From assembly GCA_003854995.1 (NCBI GenBank), contig RQOI01000004.1, forward strand, positions 1 through 9,739: a stretch of DNA of 9,739 nt, given 5' to 3'. The translations under genes and the position numbers were made by a program. This document shows positions 1-7,272 of the stretch, piece by piece (the first letter of the stretch is position 1; each line of letters begins with the position of its first letter). Under the pieces are notes generated by a model that did not search any database, was not told where the DNA came from, and saw nothing but the letters and a program-made list of their open reading frames with translations. Origin of the DNA: Candidatus Zhuqueibacterota bacterium. GTDB lineage: Bacteria > Zhuqueibacterota > Zhuqueibacteria > Residuimicrobiales > Krinioviventaceae.

Positions 1-97
1 GACGATTTTTAAAAGGGCAGTTTCTGGCAAAATTGAATCAAAAATCAACACAAAACCACAAAAACACAAAGATACTATGTTAATCAAAAATATAATT

Positions 98-149
98 TCA
101 CTTTGCATGATACCTCGCTTGCATGATTTTTCGTACTCACGCAAAGTGA
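98..149. repeat. Inverted repeat enclosing a 9-bp direct repeat
   Basis: TCACTTTGC (98-106) is exactly complementary to GCAAAGTGA (141-149), with a 34-nt spacer. Overlapping it, TTGCATGAT occurs twice as a direct repeat (103-111 and 119-127), 16 bp apart. No T-tract follows the right arm, so a terminator is unlikely. A regulator-binding site or the remnant of a small intergenic repeat are both possible. No function is shown. Confidence 0.4.
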
Positions 150-244
150 TCTTGGTCTCTGTCTTTTTATATTATTCATTAACAAAGTAACTCGGTGGTT
201 CGCTTTTACCCACTCAAAACATTATAGAGCCCAGAAAAGGAATC

Positions 245-283
245 GACAATGTTTTAATTTTCAATGTAATGATACGCATTGTC
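245..283. repeat. Short inverted repeat GACAATG/CATTGTC
   Basis: GACAATG (245-251) faces CATTGTC (277-283), perfect over 7 bp with a 25-bp AT-rich spacer. A partial third copy, CAATG, lies at 262-266. Arms of this length can arise by chance in AT-rich DNA. It is noted because it lies in the likely control region of the glycosidase gene. Confidence 0.25.
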
Positions 284-302
284 ATCGCGCCTGCCAGCAA
301 CT

Positions 303-361
303 GACATTTTGCACCTTATTCTTCATCTGCCAGTTTTCATTTGCAAATCAGGCAAAATGTC
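303..361. repeat. 10-bp inverted repeat around an ATTTGCAAAT palindrome
   Basis: GACATTTTGC (303-312) faces GCAAAATGTC (352-361), perfect over 10 bp. Between them lies a self-complementary decamer, ATTTGCAAAT (339-348). TTTTGCAC is also repeated directly at 307-314 and 367-374. The cluster sits 75-133 bp before the chosen glycosidase start, which is a plausible operator position. The regulator is unknown and not encoded in the window in any obvious way. Confidence 0.4.
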
Positions 362-435
362 TTAACTTTTGCACACCTGAATGCTGCAATTTGTTCACAA
401 CACCAGTCCCGACTCTAAAAATCGCGGAGCAACGC

Positions 436-3210
436 ATGCAAAAAATATCGTTCATTTTCATCGTTTCTTTATGCGCGCTGGCATTTTGTACTGAGCAAGG
501 GACAATTCCTTTGCCCGAACATCCGCGCCCCGATTTCAGCCGGCCGCACTGGATGAACCTCAACGGCGTCTGGGCCTTTGAGTTCGACGGCGAGGATGTT
601 GGCCTGACGCAAAAATGGTTCGCGGGGGCAAAAGCGTTTTCCAGAGAGATCCTGGTTCCCTTTCCGTGGGGATCGAAACTGTCCGGCGTGCCCGACGAGG
701 CCGTCATCGGCTGGTACGAACGGGCCATCACCGTGCCGAGGGACTGGCAGGGAGAGCGGGTGTTCGTCGTCTTCGGCGCCGGCGACTGGCACACGACCGG
801 ATGGCTCGACGGCGAGGAGGTCGGCCAATTCAAGGGCGGCTATACGCCGTTTGAATTTGAAATCACCGATGCCGTGCGCTGGGGCGCCGAGCAGCGGCTG
901 CGCGTGCGCATCGATGATACGGAACATAAATTCAAGCTCTACGGCAAACAGGGCTACGGCGATGCGCGCGGCATCTGGCAGACGGTCTATCTGGAAGCGC
1001 GGCCGCACGTCTATTTGGAAAAGGTGCACTTTTATCCGGATATCGACAGGTCGCGCGTCGATGTCAAAGCCTTCCTGAGCGGCAAGCCGACCTCCGATGG
1101 GGTGGTCGAGGTCAACTTTCAGACGGGCGATGTGCCGCTGAAGCGCAGCGGTTTCAAACGGGGGATGCAGGAGATCGAGTTTTCAATAGAAATCCCCGAT
1201 CAGCGTCTCTGGTCGCTCGAGGATCCGTTCCTGTATGAGGTGGATGCGATCCTCGATCTGAACGGGGGCCGCGATGTCGTGGCCACCTATTTCGGCATGC
1301 GCAAGATCAGCGTCGCAAAATTCCCCGGCGCAGATTACAGCTATATCCATTTGAATGACAAACCGGTCTACCTGCAGCTGGCGCTCGATCAGGCCTATCA
1401 TCCCGACGGTTTTTATACCTACCCGTCAGATGCTTTCATGCGCGATGAGATTTTACGTTCGCGGCGCATCGGGCTGAACGGCCAGCGCGTGCATGTCAAG
1501 ATCGAGATCCCGCGAAAACTGTACTGGGCCGACAAGCTCGGCTTTCTCATCATGGCCGATGTGCCGAACAGCTGGGGCGAGCCGGATGAAAATATGCAGC
1601 GCGAGGTGCAGGTCGCTCTGGACGGCATGGTTGAGCGCGATTTCAACCACCCGTGCATTTTTTCCTGGGTGCTGTTCAACGAGACGTGGGGGCTGTTCAG
1701 CGGCGAAGGGAGCGAACGACGCTACAGCAAAGAGACGCAGGCCTGGGTGGAAAAGATGTACAACTATGCAAAAAAACAGGATCCCACCCGGCTGGTGGAA
1801 GACAATTCGCCGTGCAATTACGATCACGTCGCCACCGATATCAACTCGTGGCACGCCTATCTGCCGGGTTATGCGTGGCGCGCTTTTCTCGATGAGGTCA
1901 GCGCCAAGACATTCAAGCACTCCAGCTGGAACTTTGTCCAGGGCAAGAGCCAGCTGCTGCAGCCCAACATCAACAGCGAGTGCGGCAATGTGTGGGGCTA
2001 CCAGGGCAGCACCGGCGACGTGGACTGGAGCTGGGACTATCATCGCATGCTGAACGAGTTCCGCCGCCACCCGAAAATCGCCGGCTGGCTCTATACAGAG
2101 CACCACGATGTGATCAACGAGTGGAACGGCTATTACAAATATGACCGATCGCAGAAATACACCGGCTTTGACGCGCTGCTGCCGGGAATGCAGCTGAACG
2201 ATTTGCATTCCGAGTTCTACATCTCCACTGGCCAGGATATCTGTTTAGAGGCGGCGCCCGGCGAAACTGTGGCGGTGCCGATCTATGCCTCTTTCATGAC
2301 CGATCGGGCAGTGGGGGAGGAGCTCCTCCTCTCCCTCGATTTATACGGATGGGACGACCTGGGCGAATATGAAAACTATGGCCGACAGCTCATCTCGGTC
2401 CCCTTTGAGCCGTGGCTGCAGAAAGAGTTCGAGCCGGTCCGCGTCACCCTGCCAAAGGAGAATACGGTCTGCGTTCTAAGCTTGACCTTGCAGGACCGCA
2501 CCGGCACGGTGCTGCAGCGCAATTTCGTCGTCTATGTCGTCTCCGGCGGCGTCGCCCGACGCGAAGAAATTCGCACCTCGAATGACAGCAGCGTCAAGCT
2601 CGTCCGCTTCGCGCCCAGCACTTTTTCCGCTGCAGAATGGTCCGGGAAACAGTGGGCGGTCTTTGACGGGCTCAAGGTGAACGGCGCCGGCTCGGGTTAT
2701 TTTGAATATCGCGTCAAATGGCCGGATCTGGCGCCTGAGCAGATCGCCGCAGCGGCGCTCAGGTTCGAGGCGTCGGCAAAACAGCTGTTCGGCAAGGACA
2801 GAGGCGCGCAGGTCGGCGGCGACTATATGCGCGGCAAAGGCACCTTTGACAACAGCGCCAATGCCAACGCCTATCCGATGACCGATGAAAACTGTTATCC
2901 ATCGGCCGTGCGCATTCGCGTCAACGGCGTGTCCCTCGGCGTATTCGACATCGAGGATGATCCGGCCGATTCGCGCGGCATTCTCTCCTGGCACGCGCAA
3001 AAACAGGATGGCAAGTTGCAGGAGGCCGGCTCTTACGGCTATCTCATCACCGCAAAGGTGCCGCCGGCCGCTCTGCAGGACGCCCGGCAGCAGAACGAGT
3101 TCGTCATCCGCTTTGAGGTCGACGAGAGCCTGCCGCATGGCCTGGCGCTCTATGGCGAGAGATTCGGACGATATATGCTCGATCCGACGCTTATTTTTCA
3201 ATTGCGCTGA
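436..3210 (+). CDS. Exported glycoside hydrolase family 2 (beta-galactosidase/beta-glucuronidase-like)
   Basis: Predicted retaining exo-glycosidase acting outside the cytoplasm on beta-linked plant or algal polysaccharide side chains; the exact sugar cannot be told. I start it at ATG 436 (924 aa), preceded by CGGAG six bases upstream. This gives an export signal with hydrophobic core FIFIVSLCALAFC. An in-frame TTG at 391 would add 15 residues in front of the signal and is less likely. Domains: N-terminal sugar-binding jelly roll (about 30-190, with NLNGVWAFEF at 41-50), an immunoglobulin-like domain (about 205-290), the TIM barrel (about 300-590), then about 330 C-terminal residues. The barrel carries LDQAYHPDGFY, typical of one large GH2 subgroup. 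The acid/base is Glu416 in WVLFNETWG and the nucleophile is Glu515 in NINSECGN. GWLYTEHHD and NEWNGYY complete the active-site side. LAFC is a poor lipobox, so lipidation is doubtful. It stands alone, with no SusCD or other glycosidase beside it. Confidence 0.9.
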   Translation: MQKISFIFIVSLCALAFCTEQGTIPLPEHPRPDFSRPHWMNLNGVWAFEFDGEDVGLTQKWFAGAKAFSREILVPFPWGSKLSGVPDEAVIGWYERAITVPRDWQGERVFVVFGAGDWHTTGWLDGEEVGQFKGGYTPFEFEITDAVRWGAEQRLRVRIDDTEHKFKLYGKQGYGDARGIWQTVYLEARPHVYLEKVHFYPDIDRSRVDVKAFLSGKPTSDGVVEVNFQTGDVPLKRSGFKRGMQEIEFSIEIPDQRLWSLEDPFLYEVDAILDLNGGRDVVATYFGMRKISVAKFPGADYSYIHLNDKPVYLQLALDQAYHPDGFYTYPSDAFMRDEILRSRRIGLNGQRVHVKIEIPRKLYWADKLGFLIMADVPNSWGEPDENMQREVQVALDGMVERDFNHPCIFSWVLFNETWGLFSGEGSERRYSKETQAWVEKMYNYAKKQDPTRLVEDNSPCNYDHVATDINSWHAYLPGYAWRAFLDEVSAKTFKHSSWNFVQGKSQLLQPNINSECGNVWGYQGSTGDVDWSWDYHRMLNEFRRHPKIAGWLYTEHHDVINEWNGYYKYDRSQKYTGFDALLPGMQLNDLHSEFYISTGQDICLEAAPGETVAVPIYASFMTDRAVGEELLLSLDLYGWDDLGEYENYGRQLISVPFEPWLQKEFEPVRVTLPKENTVCVLSLTLQDRTGTVLQRNFVVYVVSGGVARREEIRTSNDSSVKLVRFAPSTFSAAEWSGKQWAVFDGLKVNGAGSGYFEYRVKWPDLAPEQIAAAALRFEASAKQLFGKDRGAQVGGDYMRGKGTFDNSANANAYPMTDENCYPSAVRIRVNGVSLGVFDIEDDPADSRGILSWHAQKQDGKLQEAGSYGYLITAKVPPAALQDARQQNEFVIRFEVDESLPHGLALYGERFGRYMLDPTLIFQLR

Positions 3211-3240
3211 GAGATTTGCTGAAATAACACAATGTTGAGG

Positions 3241-3273
3241 ATCGAGTGACGCAGGTTTTATAAAAACCTCGAT
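3241..3273. terminator. Possible weak bidirectional terminator between convergent genes
   Basis: AGGTTTT (3253-3259) and AAAACCT (3263-3269) form a 7-bp stem with a 3-nt loop. Outside it ATCGAG (3241-3246) faces CTCGAT (3268-3273). The position between the GH2 stop and the end of the convergent hydrolase gene fits a shared terminator. The stem is mostly A/T, no real T-tract follows on either strand, and the hairpin overlaps the hydrolase stop codon, so this is a weak call. Confidence 0.25.
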
Positions 3274-4685
3274 TTCAAGTCACCCGTGGGCAGCATGCAC
3301 GCGTCCTTTTTGCCGAATATCCTGTAACGGTAGCGCGCGACAATGTCATACAGCCAATCCCGGATGAATTTTGGCAGAATATAGCCAGCCTGCAACAGCG
3401 GCCAGGGCATGCGGAGGTGTCTGACGATGCGCAGGAAGGCCGTCGATTTGATGAACGGGCGTCCATCTTGTATATAGACGATGGTTTTATACTCATCAAT
3501 GGGCATGCCGAGCTGCTGTAAAAGTGACTTGCCGCGTCTCGACTGAATCCAGGCGAATTTGAAAACCGCCTTGGCATCGTATTTATAGACAAAATCGAGA
3601 AAGGCGGAGCAGAGGTTGCAGACGCCGTCAAAAAGGATGATTTTGTCCTGCGCGTAGAGCAGCGACTTTCGGCGCGCGGTCCGCTCTGGCCGCGGCGGAC
3701 TGCGCCGGAGACGCCACTTTTTTTCGTCACAGAATAATTGCCGCACTCTCTGTCGACCGGCGTCCATGGATAGAGAAAATTTGCCCCGATCCTGGGTTAA
3801 AAATGCGTGGATGATGCCAGCGCACTCGGGCGCCTGCAAATAGCCAAAGGCAGAATGCGGATTTGCGGCGCCCTCCCAGTGGTAGCGATTGTCAAGAAAC
3901 AGATCAGCGGCGCTGACGCCCTTTTGATTGGGGGCATAATCGTCCGCAAGAGTTGGATCGAGCGCCACGATGTCGTTGAGATCGGCTAGATTGTACCACT
4001 GCTGCACGTTGTCGGGCGACCTCGGCTTGTCGACGATTGGATTGGCAGCGCTGAACTTGGCCATGATGGTCGGTTGGCCCAGCGGGCTGCCCATGGTGAC
4101 GAGGGTGTGCACGTGAAACGGATTATCCGGCTGAGTGAGCAGATCGTAGGCGACGATCGAGCCCATAGAGTGCGCCAGGATCATTATTATTTTGCCGCGA
4201 TAGCGCAGCAGCAGCTCTCCCAGCCTTTCCAGAATGACATCCCGGATTGGCCGGTCCTGCGCCTCGCCGTAACCCGTCGAGTTGTGCAGATAGACCTCCA
4301 GATCATGAAAGCGCGAATGGATGAAACGATCGGAAATGCCTTCAAAACTTGCCAGAATTCGATCATTTTCAAGAAGCTGATTGGAAATTTTTTCCAGGCG
4401 TTCGAGTCGCCTCCACCGCTTTTCATTCGGGAGCGCCGGCGCAGGATAGTCGATTTTTTTATAGGGATTCGTCATGTAGAGCGGCGACTCCGGGTCGGAC
4501 AGGGATGGATCCGAAGGTTGCTGGTAGAGCAAATCGACCCAATAGAGCAGCTCAAAGCGGAATCGCAGTTGCGGTTGCCCGATATTGTCAAAGCCGTCGC
4601 GGATGGACACGATCCACCAGTCCCTCAACACGCGCGCCGGCGGCTTGTTTCGCAGCCCATGTATTCCGATGATGACCCTGTCCAT
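3258..4685 (-). CDS. Fusion of a lipase-like alpha/beta hydrolase and a DCC (DUF393) thioredoxin-like domain
   Basis: 475 aa, no signal peptide, probably cytoplasmic. Residues 1-300 look like an alpha/beta hydrolase of the lipase/esterase type. There is an early IIGIHGLRNKP strand-turn (oxyanion region), the nucleophile elbow AHSMGS with Ser173 (Ala in the first position of the usual G-x-S-x-G), a likely acid around Asp235/Asp238 (NLADLNDIVALDP) and a likely catalytic His277 in NPHSAFGYL. Residues about 341-475 form a full-length DCC domain: ILFDGVCNLCS (Asp353, Cys356, Cys359) and the family-typical end RIFGKKDACMLPTGDLKSRFL. DCC proteins are predicted thiol-disulfide oxidoreductases without a settled role. 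The joint (about 318-340) is rich in Arg, Lys and Pro, like a linker. Start: ATG 4685, with a weak AGAGAG upstream. Substrate unknown. The AI-2E transporter gene is divergent from it. Confidence 0.85.
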   Translation of the reverse strand: MDRVIIGIHGLRNKPPARVLRDWWIVSIRDGFDNIGQPQLRFRFELLYWVDLLYQQPSDPSLSDPESPLYMTNPYKKIDYPAPALPNEKRWRRLERLEKISNQLLENDRILASFEGISDRFIHSRFHDLEVYLHNSTGYGEAQDRPIRDVILERLGELLLRYRGKIIMILAHSMGSIVAYDLLTQPDNPFHVHTLVTMGSPLGQPTIMAKFSAANPIVDKPRSPDNVQQWYNLADLNDIVALDPTLADDYAPNQKGVSAADLFLDNRYHWEGAANPHSAFGYLQAPECAGIIHAFLTQDRGKFSLSMDAGRQRVRQLFCDEKKWRLRRSPPRPERTARRKSLLYAQDKIILFDGVCNLCSAFLDFVYKYDAKAVFKFAWIQSRRGKSLLQQLGMPIDEYKTIVYIQDGRPFIKSTAFLRIVRHLRMPWPLLQAGYILPKFIRDWLYDIVARYRYRIFGKKDACMLPTGDLKSRFL

Positions 4686-4839
4686 TACGCTCTCTGCTCT
4701 TTGATTCAGCCAAAATTTAACTTTTTTCGCCTTTATCGCAACAAAAAATTGGCGAAAAAGCGTCAGAGAAGAGAAGAATTACTTGAATAGTTGCTAAACT
4801 ATATTTAGCTTTTCAGAAAAATAACGGAATGGATGAACC
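4686..4839. promoter_or_regulatory. Divergent control region between hydrolase-DCC and AI-2E genes
   Basis: This 154-bp AT-rich region must hold the promoters of both neighbours. TTTTTCGCC (4723-4731) faces GGCGAAAAA (4751-4759), perfect over 9 bp with a 19-bp spacer and no following T-tract. Further right two small palindromes overlap: ATAGTT-GCTA-AACTAT (4787-4802) and GCTAAA-CTATA-TTTAGC (4793-4809). These look more like operators than terminators. No -35/-10 pair with good spacing could be fixed. Confidence 0.4.
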
Positions 4840-5910
4840 ATGGCAAACCTGCGCAAACCCTTAGCCAGAAACGTGCTCATAAACGCCGCCGCTGTGATGA
4901 TCATCATTGCGGGATTGCGGACCGCCAGTTCCATGGTGGTTCGTCTGCTGCTGGCTTTTTTCATCGCTTTCATCTTTGGGCCGCTCTTTTTTTGGCTCAC
5001 CCGAAACAAGGTGCCAAAGGCGCTGTCCATCATCATTGTGCTTTTGGTGATCGTTGCATTCGGAACCGTGCTCGGCCTTCTCATCGGTTCTTCTGTCTAC
5101 GACTTTACCGAGACCTGGCCGGTCTATCAGGAAAAGTTTGTCAGAGTGGTGAGCGGTACGATTGCGTATCTGAATGAACGAGGCATTGAGATGCCGCGCG
5201 AGACCGTGCTGGAGGTGCTCAATCCCGGGACGATCATGAATGTGGTCGGCAGCACGCTCACCACGCTCACCGGAATGCTGAGCGACACTGTCTTTTTGTT
5301 GATCACGGTCGTGTTCGTCCTTTTGGAAGCGGTCGGATTGCCGGTCAAAGTGACGAAAATCTGGGGCCGCGATTCGCACACCATGCAAGAGTTGAATCGT
5401 TTCGCCGATATCATGCAGAATTATATCACTTTGAAAACGCTCATCAGCCTCGCCACCGGTATCTTTGCCGGCGTGTCTTTGATGATCGTCGGCATTGATT
5501 TTGCCCTGTTATGGGGATTATTGGCCTTTCTGCTCAACTATGTGCCGAACATCGGTTCCATCATCGCCGCCATTCCGCCGATCATTCTGGCGTTCATTCA
5601 ATTCGGCTGGATTCATGCCATCATTGTCCTGTCGATCTTTCTCGTCATCAACATGGCCATCGGCAATATCATTGAACCGCGCGTCATGGGCAAGGGCATG
5701 GGCCTGTCAACCCTGGTCGTCTTTGTCTCTCTTGTCTTCTGGGGGTGGGTGCTCGGACCGGTCGGCATGCTGTTGTCCGTGCCGTTGACTATGTCGGTGA
5801 AACTGTATCTGGAAAATCGGGAGAGCACCCGCTGGATGGCCATCATGCTGGGTGAAGCGAGCCGGATTGACAGAGCCGAGATGCTGAAAAAAACAGATTC
5901 ATCCGAGTGA
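4840..5910 (+). CDS. AI-2E family transporter (YdiK/PerM/TqsA-like membrane protein)
   Basis: 356-aa polytopic inner-membrane protein, a usual length for the AI-2E family. Members have been linked to autoinducer-2 export (TqsA) or sodium/proton exchange, but most have no known substrate, so none is assigned here. Hydrophobic segments lie near residues 14-26, 32-52, 60-84, 148-166, 200-219, 221-251, 255-275 and 290-320. Between the third and fourth is a hydrophilic stretch (about 87-147) as in other members. Family marks are NYVPNIGS (233-240) followed by AAIPP, EPRVMGKGMGLS (279-290) and GPVGMLLSVPLT (306-317). ATG 4840 is chosen because GGA at 4831-4833 sits six bases before it. Another ATG at 4833 is in a different frame and leads nowhere. 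Its last 12 bases overlap the end of the convergent regulator gene. Confidence 0.92.
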   Translation: MANLRKPLARNVLINAAAVMIIIAGLRTASSMVVRLLLAFFIAFIFGPLFFWLTRNKVPKALSIIIVLLVIVAFGTVLGLLIGSSVYDFTETWPVYQEKFVRVVSGTIAYLNERGIEMPRETVLEVLNPGTIMNVVGSTLTTLTGMLSDTVFLLITVVFVLLEAVGLPVKVTKIWGRDSHTMQELNRFADIMQNYITLKTLISLATGIFAGVSLMIVGIDFALLWGLLAFLLNYVPNIGSIIAAIPPIILAFIQFGWIHAIIVLSIFLVINMAIGNIIEPRVMGKGMGLSTLVVFVSLVFWGWVLGPVGMLLSVPLTMSVKLYLENRESTRWMAIMLGEASRIDRAEMLKKTDSSE

Positions 5911-7272
5911 CCGCTCCTTGAGGCCATATTTCTGCAACTTGTAGCGCAGATGCCGCTCGCTCATGCCCAGCGCTGCGGCGGCTTTGGTCTGCACGCCATC
6001 TGCGCGCTGCAGCGCCTCCCGGATGAGCGCCTTTTCAAACGCCTGCACGCGCTGCGCAAATGTTCCGCTCGACTCATCTTCCTCTGCACCCCGCGCCTGA
6101 TATTGCAGCGTCATCGGCAGATCGTCCACGCCGATGACAGTGCCGCGCGCCAGCACGACCGCCTGTTCGATAATGTTCTCCAGCTCGCGCACATTTCCAG
6201 GATAGGGATGTTTCATCAGTCTGTCCATGGCCTCGCGCGTCACGCCGCTGATGCGCTTGCCGTTCGCCTCCGCATAGGTGCGGATGAAGAAATCGACCAG
6301 CAGCGGTATGTCGCCCTTGCGTTCGCGCAGGGGAGGGATGTCGATTTTGACGACGTTGAGCCTGTAGTAGAGATCCTGGCGAAAAGTAGCGGCGGCCACC
6401 ATCTCTTCCAGAGAACGGTTCGTCGCGGCAATGACTCGCACATCCACTTCGATGGGGGATGCAGAGCCGATGCGCTCGATCTGGTGTTCCTGTAGCACGC
6501 GCAGCAGCTTGACCTGCATCGTCAACGGGATATCGCCCACTTCATCTATGAAGAGAGTGCCGCCGTCCGCCAGCACAAAGCGACCCTGGCGCTGCTGGGT
6601 GGCGCCGGTATAGGCGCCCTTTTCATGGCCAAAGAGCTCGCTCTCCACCAGATTCTCGGATAAGGCCGCCATATTCACGGCCACGAACGCCCTGTCGGCG
6701 CGCGGGCTGGCCAGATGAATGGCCTTGGCGATGAGCTCTTTTCCAGTGCCGCTTTCGCCCGTGATCAATGTCGTGGCTGTGCTGGGCGCCACGCGCGCCG
6801 CGATGCTCAACGCCCTGGACATGGCCTCGCCGGCGATGATGCCCTTGAAGGATAATCGCTCGTTCACCAGCTCGCGCAACCGCCGATTGTCAGAGGCCAG
6901 CTGTTTCCTCTCCAACGCCTTTTTGATCGCGATGGTCAGCTGCTCGAGGTCGACCGGCTTGGTGATGAAATCTATGGCGCCATTTTTTATCGCTGCAATG
7001 GCCGTCTCGATGCTGCCAAAGGCGGTCATGACGATCACATCGATTTCCGGATTCAGTTTTTTCGTCTCGGTCAGCAGCGCAGCGCCATCCATTTCCGGCA
7101 TGCGCATGTCGGTCAGCAGCAGATCAATGGCGTTTTGTTGAATGATGGACAGCGCCTGCAGGCCGCTCGCCGCTGTCTTAACCTCATAGCCATTTTTTTG
7201 TAAAAAGCCGGCCAGGGCTTCCCGCTGCGTCGCTTCATCATCAGCGACCAGAATCGTGTACCGTTGCATCAT
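5899..7272 (-). CDS. NtrC-family sigma-54-dependent response regulator
   Basis: 457-aa cytoplasmic activator, full length for the ZraR/AtoC/NtrC type. Receiver domain at about 5-120, with acidic pair Asp11-Asp12, phosphoacceptor Asp55 (LLLTDMRMPEMDG), Thr83 and Lys105. The AAA+ domain (about 143-375) has Walker A GESGTGKE (172-179), the sigma-54 contact loop GAYTGA (219-224, the common Tyr variant of GAFTGA), Walker B GGTLFIDE (Asp243-Glu244), FRQDLYYRLNV with arginine-finger residues, and YPGNVRELEN (357-366). A Fis-type helix-turn-helix ends the protein (about 428-450, TKAAAALGMSERHLRYKL). It begins Met-Met. The first ATG makes an ATGA overlap with the kinase stop, while the second has better spacing from AGGAG. 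It is thus translationally coupled to the kinase. The palindromes at 9375-9425 are its likely target. Not named zraR because the signal is unknown. Confidence 0.95.
   Translation of the reverse strand: MMQRYTILVADDEATQREALAGFLQKNGYEVKTAASGLQALSIIQQNAIDLLLTDMRMPEMDGAALLTETKKLNPEIDVIVMTAFGSIETAIAAIKNGAIDFITKPVDLEQLTIAIKKALERKQLASDNRRLRELVNERLSFKGIIAGEAMSRALSIAARVAPSTATTLITGESGTGKELIAKAIHLASPRADRAFVAVNMAALSENLVESELFGHEKGAYTGATQQRQGRFVLADGGTLFIDEVGDIPLTMQVKLLRVLQEHQIERIGSASPIEVDVRVIAATNRSLEEMVAAATFRQDLYYRLNVVKIDIPPLRERKGDIPLLVDFFIRTYAEANGKRISGVTREAMDRLMKHPYPGNVRELENIIEQAVVLARGTVIGVDDLPMTLQYQARGAEEDESSGTFAQRVQAFEKALIREALQRADGVQTKAAAALGMSERHLRYKLQKYGLKERSLG

Larger units (their letters stand above)
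1..435. other. Gene-free AT-rich upstream region of the GH2 gene
   Basis: No convincing coding sequence is present. The region is much richer in A/T than the gene that follows. It opens with an A/C-rich low-complexity run (about 43-71, repeats of the type CACAAAA/CCACAAAAA). It then holds several short repeat pairs, listed separately: TCACTTTGC facing GCAAAGTGA, a 9-bp direct repeat TTGCATGAT, GACAATG facing CATTGTC, and GACATTTTGC facing GCAAAATGTC. CTGCCAG also occurs twice, 36 bp apart (291-297 and 327-333). This would be the promoter and operator region of the glycosidase gene. I could not place a -35/-10 pair with confidence. Confidence 0.6.

Noticed and set aside
1..12. Possible last codons of an upstream gene (GAC GAT TTT TAA)
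   Set aside because: Four codons cannot be told from chance, and nothing else supports a gene end here.
24..39. TGGCAAAATTGAAT as a -24/-12 promoter for the GH2 gene
   Set aside because: The -12 GC at the needed distance is missing and the site is about 400 bp from the start codon.
391..435. TTG start at 391 for the GH2 gene
   Set aside because: It would place 15 mostly polar residues before the signal peptide and lacks a close ribosome-binding site, while ATG 436 has CGGAG six bases upstream.
1453..2208. 251-codon open frame on the - strand
   Set aside because: Antisense to the GH2 catalytic barrel, including both catalytic glutamates. No domain visible.
2476..3201. 241-codon open frame on the - strand
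   Set aside because: Antisense to the C-terminal part of the GH2 gene, with no motif or ribosome-binding site of note.
4074..4790. 238-codon open frame on the + strand
   Set aside because: Antisense to the alpha/beta hydrolase domain, and its end runs into the divergent promoter region.
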